DNA from: Alloalcanivorax marinus
Lineage (GTDB): Bacteria; Pseudomonadota; Gammaproteobacteria; Pseudomonadales; Alcanivoracaceae
Assembly: GCF_016906305.1 (NCBI RefSeq)
Contig: NZ_JADDOL010000019.1
Location: 1-64,000, forward strand
DNA: 64,000 nt
Direction of reading: 5' to 3'
The position numbers and the translations under genes were made by a program. The notes under the pieces were generated by a model that saw nothing but the letters and a program-made list of their open reading frames with translations, ran no database searches and had not been told where the DNA came from. Below, in pieces: positions 41,836-51,413 of the stretch; within the stretch, counting starts at the first letter, position 1; every line of letters begins with the position of its first letter.

Positions 41836-43188
41836 TTAACCGAACAGCGGCGGCAGCACGGTGATGCCGAGGCCGAAGATGGCGAACGCGAACAGCATCA
41901 TCACCGCGGTGTAGCCGACCACGTCACGGGCCTTGAGGGCGGTGACGCCAAGCAGCGGCAGCATCCACATGGGCTGGATGGCGTTGGTGAGCTGGTCGCC
42001 GTAGCCGAACGCCAGCACTGTTACCGCGTTGTCCACGCCCAGGCTCTGGCCGGCCTGGATCAGCAGCGGCCCCTGCACCGCCCACTGGCCACCGGCGGAC
42101 GGCACCATCAGGTTGACCACCCCGGCGCTGATCATGGCCAGCAGCGGAAAGGTGCCCGGCGTGGAGATCGACACCAGCCAGTTGGCGAACACGGTGACCA
42201 GCCCGGAGCCGGCCATCATGCCCATGATTCCCGCGTACAACGGAAACTGCAGAACGATCTGGCCGCAGGCGCGGATGCCGTCGTCGATGGCGTTCACATA
42301 GGCCATGGGCGTGCGGTAGGCGATCAGGCCGAACACCAGCAGGGCGAAATTGACCAGGTTCAGGTTGAGGTCGAAGCCGTTGCTGTAGAAATGCCAGACC
42401 AGATAGCCCAGGCCGGGAATCACCAGCATCCAGTTAAGGATGGCGGCGTTTTCCAACTTCTCCGCCAGGGTGGTCTCGCCGTCCTCCTGGCGCGCTTCGC
42501 TCCGTGCCTCGGGCTCCGCTTCATCGTCGCTCACCTCCTGCACGTCGTCCGGGTTCGGATGCATGGCCCGGTAAATCAGCGGGATGACGATCAGATAGGC
42601 GAGGAAGGTGATCAGGTTGGCCGGCGAGAAGATGGTCTCGGACACCGGAATCAGCCCGACCTGGTCAATCAGGAAGTGATCCTGGGTGTTGACCAGCAAC
42701 GGCGCCGACGCGGACAGCCCGAAGTTGAAGATGATCAGCCCGGAGAAGCCGGCGGCGGCGGCCAGCGGATAGTGCACCTTGATGCCGCGCGCCTTGGCCT
42801 GGCTGCACACCTCGCGGGCGGCGATGGCGCCGACGATCAAGCCCAGGCCCCAGCTCAGAAAGCCGAACACCACCGCCAGCACCGTCACCAGCATCACCGC
42901 CTGGCCGGCACTGCGTGGCAACGCGGCGGCACGGCGCACCGCCCGGCGCACCGGCGGCGAGCTGGCCAGTACATAGCCGAACAGCAGGATCACCACCATC
43001 TGCATGGAAAACTGGAGCAGATTCCAGAAGCCGTCGTACCAGTGGCCGACCATCTGCGCCGGGCTCTGATGAGTAATGACGATGCCCAGCAGATACACCA
43101 CCGCGGACAGCAGAATGGCGAAGATAAAAGGGTTGGGAATGAATTGACGGGAAACGCGCGCGCATATCGCGCCGGCGGTCTGCAGCAT
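41836..43188 (-). CDS. atoE: Short-chain fatty acid transporter, AtoE family
   Basis: 450 aa from the ATG at 43,188, with GGAGG upstream. About a dozen hydrophobic helices. PNPFIFAILLSAVVYLLG, GHWYDGFWNLLQFSMQMVVILLFGYVLA, GFSGLIIFNFGLSASAPLLVNT and NLMVPSAGGQWAVQGP are the AtoE signature stretches. It should import acetoacetate or short-chain acids. A charged cytoplasmic loop (EVSDDEAEPEARSEARQEDGE) sits in the middle. First gene of the operon; a palindromic operator lies 108 bp upstream. Confidence 0.92.
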   Translation of the reverse strand: MLQTAGAICARVSRQFIPNPFIFAILLSAVVYLLGIVITHQSPAQMVGHWYDGFWNLLQFSMQMVVILLFGYVLASSPPVRRAVRRAAALPRSAGQAVMLVTVLAVVFGFLSWGLGLIVGAIAAREVCSQAKARGIKVHYPLAAAAGFSGLIIFNFGLSASAPLLVNTQDHFLIDQVGLIPVSETIFSPANLITFLAYLIVIPLIYRAMHPNPDDVQEVSDDEAEPEARSEARQEDGETTLAEKLENAAILNWMLVIPGLGYLVWHFYSNGFDLNLNLVNFALLVFGLIAYRTPMAYVNAIDDGIRACGQIVLQFPLYAGIMGMMAGSGLVTVFANWLVSISTPGTFPLLAMISAGVVNLMVPSAGGQWAVQGPLLIQAGQSLGVDNAVTVLAFGYGDQLTNAIQPMWMLPLLGVTALKARDVVGYTAVMMLFAFAIFGLGITVLPPLFG

Positions 43189-43295
43189 GTTGTTGTCCTC
43201 CACCTGTCGTGTCGGTTTTATTATTCGAACGCTTTCGTTGCGGTCGGCCGACCCGACAAACACGGGACTGTACCGACTGGTCCATACACTAGAAT

Positions 43296-43307
43296 GACCG
43301 ATCGGTC
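43296..43307. promoter_or_regulatory. Palindrome GACCGATCGGTC, candidate TetR operator
   Basis: A perfect 12-bp palindrome in the 352-bp gap between the TetR gene and atoE (43,189-43,540). The motif ACCGATCGGT is common for TetR-family sites. The rest of the gap shows only an AT-rich patch at 43,375-43,405 and no gene. Position suggests control of the atoE operon. Confidence 0.6.
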
Positions 43308-43540
43308 GCTGTAAAGCCCGCCCCTGCGGTGCACCAATACCGTGAAGTCGCGCAGAAGAATCAGGTTAAGTTACTGATTTTCAATAAAAATAAAGAAAAA
43401 CAATGAAGAGCTTCGGCTCCATCGGCTTTACCAATGGAAGCCCTTGAAGCGCCCGGAATCACCGGGCTGGAGAGGAAATCGCCTGTACCGCACAGTACAC
43501 AAAAAGGCGATAAAGGAAGGAAATCTAAAAGCGAAAGAGT

Positions 43541-44113
43541 CTAAGCGTCGGGGTTTTTCAGGCCGTTCAGTATCAGATCGCAGAACGATTCCGCGATCGC
43601 CTCCGGGCTGCGATGGCCATCCGGGCGCAGCCACAGGTAGCTGTAGTGGTGCATGCCCAGCACCGCCTTCACCGACAAGGCATCGGTCTGCTCGAACTCG
43701 CCGCTGTCGAAGCCCGCGCTCAGGATGCGCGCCCACACCCCCTCGTACTGGCGGTGCAGGTCCAGCAGCGCCTGCCGGTTGTCCCCGGTCACCGCGTGCA
43801 TCTCGCGGAAGCAAACGGTCAGCTCCGACAGGTCGTCGGCGACACTGCGCATCACCGCCCGGGAAAAGCGGCGCAACCGCTGTTCGGCGGGCATCTCCTC
43901 GCCCAGCAGCCGCTCCCCCAGCGCCACCAGCTCACGCAGATAGCGGGTGGTGATCTCGAACAGCATTTCCTCCTTGTTGGAGAAATAGTGGTACAGGGAG
44001 CTGCGCCCCAGGCCTGTGGCCTTCTCCAGGTCACTCATGCCGGTGGCGTGGAAGCCCTTGCGGGCGAACAGATCCGCGGCCGCGCGCAGCAGCCGGGTGC
44101 GATTGTCGTTCAT
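43541..44113 (-). CDS. TetR-family regulator
   Basis: 190 aa from the ATG at 44,113. The helix-turn-helix is TRLLRAAADLFARKGFHATGMSDLEKATGLGRSSLYHYFSNKEEMLFEI. The C-terminal domain is helical with no clear ligand signature. It lies on the same strand upstream of atoE with a palindrome between, so it most likely represses the atoE-MFS operon. Confidence 0.88.
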   Translation of the reverse strand: MNDNRTRLLRAAADLFARKGFHATGMSDLEKATGLGRSSLYHYFSNKEEMLFEITTRYLRELVALGERLLGEEMPAEQRLRRFSRAVMRSVADDLSELTVCFREMHAVTGDNRQALLDLHRQYEGVWARILSAGFDSGEFEQTDALSVKAVLGMHHYSYLWLRPDGHRSPEAIAESFCDLILNGLKNPDA

Positions 44114-44195
44114 GGGCCCCCGAGGTGGTCGCTGAAGAATCACGGCCGCTCATTATAAGGCCAACACCCGCCGGGTCCATGGCGGGCATCGGCGG

Positions 44196-45044
44196 TCAGG
44201 GGAGCACGCCGGCCAGCGCCTCACCGATGTCGGCGATGGCCGCGTTGCGTTGCTCCAGGGTGGCGTCGGTTTCGGTGATATAGATGGCCGCCAGCACCGG
44301 GCCGTGGCCCGGCGGCCACATCACGGCGATGATCCCCCGGGTGCCATGGCCGCCGGTGCCGGTTTTATCGCCGATGGTCCAGTCGCCGGGAATACCGGCG
44401 CGCAGTACGGCGTCGGCGACCTTGTCGTCCTTCATCCATTGCAGCAGTTGCCGGCGAGAGTCTTCGCCAAGCACGTCACCAAACAGCAGTTCGCCCAGGG
44501 TGGCGACCATGGCGTCGGGGGTGGTGGTATCGCGGGGATCACCGGGCGTGCCTTCGTTCAGTTCGGTCTCCCGTCGATCCAGGCGGGTGTTGTCGTCTCC
44601 GATGCCGCGCAGGAACAGGGTCAGGCCGGCCGGGCCGCCAATGCGACCGAGCACCAGATTGGCGGCGGTGTTGTCGCTCAGGGTGATGGCGGCTTCGCAG
44701 AGCGCACCGAGGCTCATGCCGGTGTCGACATGCTGGCTGGTTTCCGGCGAATAGGTGACCAGATCCTTTTCGCCGTAGTGGATCACCCGGTCCAGGCGCT
44801 CCTCGCCGGCGTCCACCTTATGCAGCAGCGCGCCGCAGGCGAGCACCTTGAAGGTGCTGGCGAGGGGGAAACGCTGATCGGCGTTGTGGCGCCAGGCGCG
44901 GCCGGTACTCAGATCCGACACGGCCACGCCGACCCGGGCCTGCAGCCGGTTCTCCACCTGCTTCACCGTGGCGATCAAAGCATCGTCCGCCCGCGCCGTG
45001 GCCGCTAGCAACAACAATCCCAAACCCACCACCACACCGCGCAT
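44196..45044 (-). CDS. Class A beta-lactamase
   Basis: 282 aa from the ATG at 45,044 (GAGGGGTGAT before it), with a signal peptide ending ATARA. All class A elements are present: S63-T-F-K66, S123-D-N125, E159 in the omega loop (ExxLN) and K227-T-G229. C70 and C116 sit where the class A disulfide (C77-C123) would be. It hydrolyses beta-lactams in the periplasm. It clusters loosely with CARB/PSE- or LRA-like chromosomal enzymes by eye. No LysR (AmpR) gene is adjacent, so expression may be constitutive. Confidence 0.95.
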   Translation of the reverse strand: MRGVVVGLGLLLLAATARADDALIATVKQVENRLQARVGVAVSDLSTGRAWRHNADQRFPLASTFKVLACGALLHKVDAGEERLDRVIHYGEKDLVTYSPETSQHVDTGMSLGALCEAAITLSDNTAANLVLGRIGGPAGLTLFLRGIGDDNTRLDRRETELNEGTPGDPRDTTTPDAMVATLGELLFGDVLGEDSRRQLLQWMKDDKVADAVLRAGIPGDWTIGDKTGTGGHGTRGIIAVMWPPGHGPVLAAIYITETDATLEQRNAAIADIGEALAGVLP

Positions 45045-45136
45045 ATCACCCCTCACAAACACTCCTTCTTCATAACGATTTACCCACCCCGGCAAGCTAC
45101 CTCCGAGCGGTCCTGGGTGGCGCCAACGCGGTCAAA

Positions 45137-46576
45137 TTACCCTCCTGCCGGTACCGCCTCAACCGCTTGCGTCTCATTGTCGTCAGCCGGCAGCGGCGCA
45201 CCCGCCAGGGTCCGGTAAATGCCCACCATGGCCAGGGTCTCGGCGGTGCGGCTCTCGATCAGATTATCGCGGGTGTCGATCAGCTCCTGCTCGGCGGCCA
45301 GCACTTCGAAGTAGCCGATGTAGCCCTGCTCATAGCGGGTGCGGGCCAGCTCCGCCGCGCGGCCGGCGGCCTCGGTGGCGTCTTCCAGCCGCGCGCTGCG
45401 CACCTGGGCGCGCTGGTAACGCACCAGCTGGGTCTCGGTTTCGGCGAGCGCTTCCAGCACGGTCTGCCGATAGTCCGCCAGGGCCGCGCGGCTGGCCGCG
45501 TCGGCGGCGTCGATGCGGCTGCGCACGCCGCCGAAATCCAGGAAGGTCCAGTCCACGCCCAGGGCCACCGCGCGGGACTCCGCCGGGCCGCTGAACAGAT
45601 CGGAGGAATCCGCCGCCACCGAGCCGATCAGCGCATCCAGGCTGAAGCTCGGGAACAGATCGGCGGTGGCCACGCCGATGCGCGCGGTGGCGGCGGCCAG
45701 TCGCCGCTCGGCGGCGCGGATATCCGGGCGCCGGCGCAGGGCGTCGCCGGGGCTGCCCACCGGAATCGCCGGCAGGCTCTCCGGCAGCGGCCCCGGCAGT
45801 GTCAGCTGCCCCACCAGGGCCCCCGGGGTCTGGCCGGTGAGCACGGCGATGCGGTACATGCGCTCACGGATGCCCGCCTCCAGGTCCGGCAGGGTGGCGC
45901 GGATCGCGTCCAGCCGGGCGCGGGCGCGCACCCGGTCGAACTCGGTGCCGCGGCCGGCGTCCAGGCGGGCCGCCACGATGTCCAGGGATTCCCGCTGGTT
46001 GCGCACATTGCGCTGGGCCACCGCCAGCTGCTGCTGCAGCCCGCGCAGTTCGAAGTAGTCGCTGGCCAGGCGACCGACCAGCGCCACCTGCAGGGTGGCC
46101 AGGTCGGCGCCGGCGGCGTCCAGGTCCGCCTGGCGCGCCTCGCGGCCACGGCGCAGGCGGCCGAACAGGTCCAATTCCCAGCGGGCGGCGGCATTGACCT
46201 GGTAGCGGGTGACCCGCTCCTGGTTCGGGTCCATCCGTTCCACCTCCGCCAGATACTGTTCACCGGCGGAACCATTGGCACTGAGGGTCGGGTACTGGTC
46301 GGCGCGGGCGCCGCGCAGCAGCGCCCCGGCCTGGTCCAGCCGGGCCAGCGCCGCGCGCAGATCCTGGTTGGCGTCCAGGGCCTGCTCGATCAGTTGCGCC
46401 AGCAGCGGATCCTGGAACCCTTGCCAGAAACGGCGCTGCTCGCCGTCGAAGGCACCGCTGTCGCGGGCCTCCTCGAAACGGGCCGGCGCCTGAGGATCCG
46501 GGGCCTGGTAATCGGGCCCCACGGCGCAGGCGCTCAACAACAGCAGCGCCGCGCCGGACAATAATACATTACGCAT
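45137..46576 (-). CDS. NodT/OprM-type outer membrane factor lipoprotein of the RND pump
   Basis: 479 aa from the ATG at 46,576 (GGGAGAAAACC upstream). Lipobox LLLLSAC (C17) followed by AVGPDYQAPDPQAP, the NodT-family start. Two OEP repeats contain the long helices (LIEQALDANQDLRAALARLDQAGALLRGARADQYP and YRQTVLEALAETETQLVRYQ). It forms the trimeric exit duct. It overlaps the pump gene by 8 bp. Last gene of the efflux operon. Confidence 0.93.
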   Translation of the reverse strand: MRNVLLSGAALLLLSACAVGPDYQAPDPQAPARFEEARDSGAFDGEQRRFWQGFQDPLLAQLIEQALDANQDLRAALARLDQAGALLRGARADQYPTLSANGSAGEQYLAEVERMDPNQERVTRYQVNAAARWELDLFGRLRRGREARQADLDAAGADLATLQVALVGRLASDYFELRGLQQQLAVAQRNVRNQRESLDIVAARLDAGRGTEFDRVRARARLDAIRATLPDLEAGIRERMYRIAVLTGQTPGALVGQLTLPGPLPESLPAIPVGSPGDALRRRPDIRAAERRLAAATARIGVATADLFPSFSLDALIGSVAADSSDLFSGPAESRAVALGVDWTFLDFGGVRSRIDAADAASRAALADYRQTVLEALAETETQLVRYQRAQVRSARLEDATEAAGRAAELARTRYEQGYIGYFEVLAAEQELIDTRDNLIESRTAETLAMVGIYRTLAGAPLPADDNETQAVEAVPAGG

Positions 46577-49500
46577 GGTTTTCTCCCGGCAGGCCATGGG
46601 CCTCGCCGTCCATCGTTGAGACATGATCGCTCTTCAGCGGCCCGGCCAGCTTGCGCAGGGCCACGTAGAACACCGGCGTCAGGAACAGCCCGAACAGGGT
46701 GACGCCGAGCATGCCGGCGAACACCGCCACGCCCAGGGCCTGACGCACTTCGGCGCCGGCACCGTGGCCCAGCACCAGGGGCACCACGGCGGCGGTGAAG
46801 GTGATCGAGGTCATGATGATCGGGCGCAGCCGCAGGCGGCAGGCTTCCAGCGCGGCGTCCACGGTGGCGCGCCCCTGCAGCTCCAGCTCACGGGCAAACT
46901 CCACGATCAGAATGGCGTTCTTGCAGGCCAGACCGATCAGCACCACCAGACCCACCTGCACGAAGATGTTGGTGTCGCCGCCCATCAGCCACACGCCCAC
47001 CAACGCCGACAGCAGACACATGGGCACGATCAGGATCACCGCCAGCGGCAGGGTCCAGCTTTCGTACAGGGCCGCCAGCACCAGGAACACCAGCAGCACC
47101 GCCAGCGGGAACACCACCAGCGCGGCGTTGCCCTGGGTGTGCTGCTGATAGCTCAGGTCGGTCCACTCGAAGTCCACGCCGGCGGGCAGCACCCGCTCAC
47201 CGATGTCGGTGAGCGCGCTCATCGCCTGGGCCGACGACAGCACCCGCGGGTCCGCTTCGCCGGCCAGATCCGCCGCCGGGTAACCGTTGAAGCGCAGCAC
47301 CGGGTCCGGGCCGAAGCTTTGCCGCACGTCCACCATGGAACCGATCGGCACCATCTCGCCCTGGTTGTTGCGGGTGCGCAGACGGGCGATGTCCTCCACG
47401 CTGTCGCGGTAGGAGGCGTCCGCCTGGGCGATCACCTGCCAGGTGCGGCCGAACTGGTTGAAATCGTTCACGTAGGTGGAGCCCAGGTAGGTCTGCAGGG
47501 TCATGAACAGATCGGTGACCGCCACGCCCTGGGCCTTGGCCTTGAGCCGGTCCACCTCGGCGTCCAGCTGCGGCACGTTGGCCTGGTAGCTGGTGATCGG
47601 GTAGCTCATGCCCGGGGTCTGCATCACCGCGCCCTGGAAGGCGGTGACCGCCTCCTGCAGCGGCCCATAGCCGAGCCCGTCCCGGTCCTCGATAAACAGC
47701 TGATAGCCGGAGCCGTTGCCGAGCCCCTGAATCGGCGGCGGCATGAACGAGAAGGCGATGCCGTCCTTGAGCCCGCCGATGCGGGCGGCGATCTCGGCGT
47801 TGATCTGCTCGGCGCTCAGCGCCCGTTCGCCGAACGGCGCCAGGGTCAGGAACACCAGTCCGGTGTTGGAGGTGTTGGTGAACTGCAGCGCGTTCAGGCC
47901 CGGGAACGAAATGGCGTGCTCCACGCCGTCGATCTCCATGGCGATGTCGGTGACCTGACGCAGCAGCGCGTCGGTGCGGTCCAGCGAGGCGCCCTCGGGC
48001 AGCTTCACCCCGGCCACTAGATACTGTTTATCCTGGATCGGGATAAAGCCCGGCGGCACCAGCTTGAACAGCGCGCCGGTGCCGGCCAGCAGTACCAGAT
48101 AGATCACGAACACGGCGCCGCGCCGGCGCAGGCTGCGCGACACCGCGCCCTGGTACTTGTCGGAGCTTTTATTGAAGAAGCGGTTGAACGGCCGGAACAG
48201 CCAGCCGAACAGCGCATCGATAATGCGCGTGAGCCGGTCCCGGGGCGCGTCGTGCGGGCGCAGCAGGCGGGCCGCCAGCGCCGGCGACAGGGTCAGCGAG
48301 TTGATCGTGGAGATCACCGTGGAAATGGCGATGGTCACCGCGAACTGGCGATAAAACTGACCGGTGACCCCGGACAGAAATGCCATCGGCACGAACACCG
48401 CGCACAGCACCAGGCCGATGGCGACGATGGGCCCGGACACTTCCTTCATGGCCTGATGGGCGGCGGCCACCGGGGTCAGGCCCTCCTCGATGTTGCGCTC
48501 CACGTTCTCCACCACCACGATGGCGTCGTCCACCACGATGCCGATGGCCAGCACCAGCCCGAACAGGGTGAGGGTATTGATCGAGTAGCCCAGCAGGTAC
48601 AGCACCGAGAAGGTACCCACCACCGACACCGGCACCGCCAGCAACGGAATAATGGACGCCCGCCAGGTCTGCAGGAACAGGGTCACCACCAGCACCACCA
48701 GCAGCACCGCTTCCAGCAGGGTCTGGATCACCGAACGGATGGAATCACTGACGAAAATGGTGGTGTCGTAAACGGTGCGGTATTCCACGCCTTCGGGAAA
48801 ACGCTCGGACAGTTCGTCCATGGTGGCGACCACCTGCTCGCGAATGTCCAGGGCGTTGGCGCCGGGGGCCTGGAAGATGCCGATGGCCACCGCGTCCTGG
48901 CCGTCCAGCCGCGCCCGCAGGGTGTAGTCGCCGGCGCCCAGCTCCAGCCGCGCCACATCGCGCAGGCGCAGAATCTCGCCGTCGGCGCCGGCCTTGAGCA
49001 CGATGTCACCGAATTCCTGTTCGCTGGTCAGCCGCCCCTTGGCGTTGATCAGGGTCAGGAAGTCGCTGTCCGGCATCGGCTCGGCGCCGATCTGGCCGGC
49101 GGACACCTGCACGTTCTGTTCGCGCATGGCTTCCACCACGTCACCGGCGGTGAGCCCACGGGCGGCGATGCGCTCCGGGTCCAGCCAGGCGCGCATGGCG
49201 TAGTCGCCGCCGCCGAAGATCTGCGCTTCGCCGACGCCGCTGATGCGCGCCAGCCGGTCGCGCACGTGCAGACGGGCGTAGTTGCGCAGATAGAGCGTGT
49301 CGTAGCGGGCGTCCGGGGACACCAGATGCACCACCATCAAAAAGGTGGGCGACTGCTTCTGGGTGGTCACGCCCTGGCGGCGCACCGCTTCCGGCAGCCG
49401 CGCCAGCGCCTGGCTGACCCGGTTCTGCACGCGCACCGTGGCGTCCTCCGCGTTGGTGCCGGGGCGGAAGGTGATGGTCATCTGCAGCACGCCATCGGAA

Positions 49501-49754
49501 CCGGCCACGGACTTGAAGTACATCATGTCCTCGACGCCGTTGATCGCTTCCTCCAGCGGCGTGGCCACGGTCTCGGCGATCTCCTTGGGGTTGGCGCCCG
49601 GGTAGACGGTGCGCACCAGCACCGAGGGCGGCACCACCTCCGGGTATTCACTGATCGGCAGGTTGGGTATGGAAATCGCCCCCACCGCGAAAATGATGAT
49701 GGACAGCACCGCGGCGAAAATCGGCCGGTCCACGAAAAAACGGGAGAAATTCAT
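46569..49754 (-). CDS. RND multidrug efflux pump, inner-membrane transporter (HAE1)
   Basis: 1,061 aa. NFSRFFVDRPIFAAVLSIIIFAVGAISI is the HAE1 start. The proton-relay aspartates D409-D410 stand in GIVVDDAIVVVENVER, and LKDGIAFSFMPPPIQGLGNGSGYQLFIEDRDGLG is in the porter domain. It exports drugs or solvents from the periplasm through the outer membrane factor using proton influx. Gene order adaptor-pump-channel is typical of AcrAB/MexEF-type operons. The adjacent AraC-type gene is a likely regulator. Confidence 0.95.
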   Translation of the reverse strand: MNFSRFFVDRPIFAAVLSIIIFAVGAISIPNLPISEYPEVVPPSVLVRTVYPGANPKEIAETVATPLEEAINGVEDMMYFKSVAGSDGVLQMTITFRPGTNAEDATVRVQNRVSQALARLPEAVRRQGVTTQKQSPTFLMVVHLVSPDARYDTLYLRNYARLHVRDRLARISGVGEAQIFGGGDYAMRAWLDPERIAARGLTAGDVVEAMREQNVQVSAGQIGAEPMPDSDFLTLINAKGRLTSEQEFGDIVLKAGADGEILRLRDVARLELGAGDYTLRARLDGQDAVAIGIFQAPGANALDIREQVVATMDELSERFPEGVEYRTVYDTTIFVSDSIRSVIQTLLEAVLLVVLVVTLFLQTWRASIIPLLAVPVSVVGTFSVLYLLGYSINTLTLFGLVLAIGIVVDDAIVVVENVERNIEEGLTPVAAAHQAMKEVSGPIVAIGLVLCAVFVPMAFLSGVTGQFYRQFAVTIAISTVISTINSLTLSPALAARLLRPHDAPRDRLTRIIDALFGWLFRPFNRFFNKSSDKYQGAVSRSLRRRGAVFVIYLVLLAGTGALFKLVPPGFIPIQDKQYLVAGVKLPEGASLDRTDALLRQVTDIAMEIDGVEHAISFPGLNALQFTNTSNTGLVFLTLAPFGERALSAEQINAEIAARIGGLKDGIAFSFMPPPIQGLGNGSGYQLFIEDRDGLGYGPLQEAVTAFQGAVMQTPGMSYPITSYQANVPQLDAEVDRLKAKAQGVAVTDLFMTLQTYLGSTYVNDFNQFGRTWQVIAQADASYRDSVEDIARLRTRNNQGEMVPIGSMVDVRQSFGPDPVLRFNGYPAADLAGEADPRVLSSAQAMSALTDIGERVLPAGVDFEWTDLSYQQHTQGNAALVVFPLAVLLVFLVLAALYESWTLPLAVILIVPMCLLSALVGVWLMGGDTNIFVQVGLVVLIGLACKNAILIVEFARELELQGRATVDAALEACRLRLRPIIMTSITFTAAVVPLVLGHGAGAEVRQALGVAVFAGMLGVTLFGLFLTPVFYVALRKLAGPLKSDHVSTMDGEAHGLPGENHA

Positions 49755-49856
49755 GACAAAGGGCTCCTGAACGGCGGACCGGTGTCCGCCGCCTGTGCGT
49801 CGTTCCCTGGGTTATTTGCCTGGGTAAGTGCCTGGGTTAAGTGCCTGAAACGGGGA

Positions 49857-51041
49857 TCAGCGGTTGGCGATTTCACCGGCGCCGGTGGGCGCGCCCATGG
49901 CGATCGGGTTGGGCGCCACCGGCTGGCCCGGGGCGAACACCTTCTGGGTGCCGTTGACGATTACCCGGTCGCCGGACTTGAGGCCCTCGCGAACCACGAT
50001 CAGGTCGTGCACTTCACGACCGGTGACCACCGGGCGGCGGGCCACGGTGTTGTCGTCGCCGACCACATAGACGAAGCGCCGCGCCTGGTCGGCCATCACC
50101 GCTTTGCGGTTGATCAGCACCGCCTGCTCAAGCCGGGCCACCGGCATCTCCACGCGGGCGAACTGGCCCGGCTTAAAAATGCCATCCGGGTTGGGCAGCA
50201 CCGCCCGGTAACGGAGGGTGCCGGTGTCCGGGTTCAGCCGGTTGTCCACGAAGTCCAGGGTGCCGGAGTGGGGAAAGCCGCTCTCGCCGGTGAGACCGAT
50301 GCGCAGCGGCGCGCTCTTTCCCTCTTGCAGAAGGTTCTGGGCGCCCAAAGCGTCGGACTCGTTGCTGTCGAAATAGACGTGCAGCGGGTCCACGGACACC
50401 ACCGTGGTCAGCAGCGTCTGGTCGGCGCTGGCCAGGTTGCCCTTGGTGACCAGGGCGCGACCGGCGCGGCCGGCCACCGGCGCGGTGATGCGGGTGTACT
50501 GCAGGTCCAGCTCGGCGCTGGCCAGGGCCGCTTCGGCCTCGTCCACCAGGGCGCGGGCGTTGAGCAGCGCCGCCTGACGCTGGTCGTATTCCTCCCGGGA
50601 GATGGCGCGGGCGTCCAGCAGTTTGCGGGCCCGGCCGGCTTCGCCCTCGGCGAGTTGACGCTGGCTGCGGGCCTGGCTCACCGAGGCCCGGGCGGCGCGC
50701 ACCCGCGCCTCGTAGGGGCGCGGATCGATGCGGAACAGCAACGCGCCGGCCTCCACCAGTTCGCCTTCCTCGAAGGCCACTTCATCGATATAGCCACTGA
50801 CCCGGGGGCGCAGCTGCACCGTCTGTGGGGCTTCCACCCGGCCGGTGAAGGTTTCCCAGAGGGTCACCGGTTCCACCAGAACCCGGGCCACGTCCACCTC
50901 CGGGGCGGGCGGCGCGGCGGCGGCGTCGGCTTCACCGCGGGCGTCGCAGCCGGCCAGGACCAGCAGGGCCGCCATCAGCAGCGTGGCCAGCCCCCAGTAC
51001 AGGCCCGCGCTCGCCGCCGGGGCGTCGTTGAGATTTTCCAT
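49857..51041 (-). CDS. RND efflux periplasmic adaptor (membrane fusion protein)
   Basis: 394 aa with a lipobox-like LVLAGC, so probably a lipoprotein. The lipoyl half-motifs (RVSGYIDEVAFEEGELVEAGALLFRIDP and YTRITAPVAGRAGRALVTKGNL) flank a coiled-coil hairpin (RAARASVSQARSQRQLAEGEAGRARKLLDARAISREEYDQRQ). Beta-barrel and membrane-proximal domains follow. It links pump and outer-membrane channel. First gene of the operon. Confidence 0.94.
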   Translation of the reverse strand: MENLNDAPAASAGLYWGLATLLMAALLVLAGCDARGEADAAAAPPAPEVDVARVLVEPVTLWETFTGRVEAPQTVQLRPRVSGYIDEVAFEEGELVEAGALLFRIDPRPYEARVRAARASVSQARSQRQLAEGEAGRARKLLDARAISREEYDQRQAALLNARALVDEAEAALASAELDLQYTRITAPVAGRAGRALVTKGNLASADQTLLTTVVSVDPLHVYFDSNESDALGAQNLLQEGKSAPLRIGLTGESGFPHSGTLDFVDNRLNPDTGTLRYRAVLPNPDGIFKPGQFARVEMPVARLEQAVLINRKAVMADQARRFVYVVGDDNTVARRPVVTGREVHDLIVVREGLKSGDRVIVNGTQKVFAPGQPVAPNPIAMGAPTGAGEIANR

Positions 51042-51195
51042 GGTGTCGTACTCCGTATGCGTTAAGCGATGAACGGTAATTCCTCAACTTAAGTTCAGGT
51101 CAAGCCCGAAGCGTTTGTTGTTCTGAGAGGGAGGTTATGGAGGCGTACTGTAGCGGCGGCGGCCGCCACCCCGTTATCGAGTTCCTGCCGCTTAC

Positions 51196-51313
51196 TTGCC
51201 CGATCCTGTAAAGTCCGTGCCGGAAGGGAGTACGGGCCCGCGGACATCGGGCCCCGTTTCAGGGCATCATGAAGGTGGGTTGCCCGTTCCTGCGCGGTGC
51301 TTGCCCAATCCTG
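51196..51313 (+). promoter_or_regulatory. Three direct copies of a TTGCCC-N2-TCCTG motif
   Basis: TTGCCCGATCCTG (51,196-51,208), TTGCCCGTTCCTG (51,280-51,292) and TTGCCCAATCCTG (51,301-51,313) are in the same orientation. The last two are 21 bp apart start to start, two helical turns, as for AraC-type half-sites. They lie in the 372-bp gap 51,042-51,413 between the divergent adaptor and AraC genes. Nothing else stands out in this gap. Confidence 0.6.
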
Positions 51314-51413
51314 CAAGCATCCGTCTTTTTGTCATAAAAGCCGCTGAATACGGGCGTATACTCAGCGCTTCGCGACCCAGCCACCGCTTGACCGTCAACC
51401 GGAGGATGCCCCC

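Noticed and set aside
48252..51065. 937-codon plus-strand frame opposite the RND pump and adaptor
   Set aside because: Gln/His/Gly-rich shadow without any recognisable domain.
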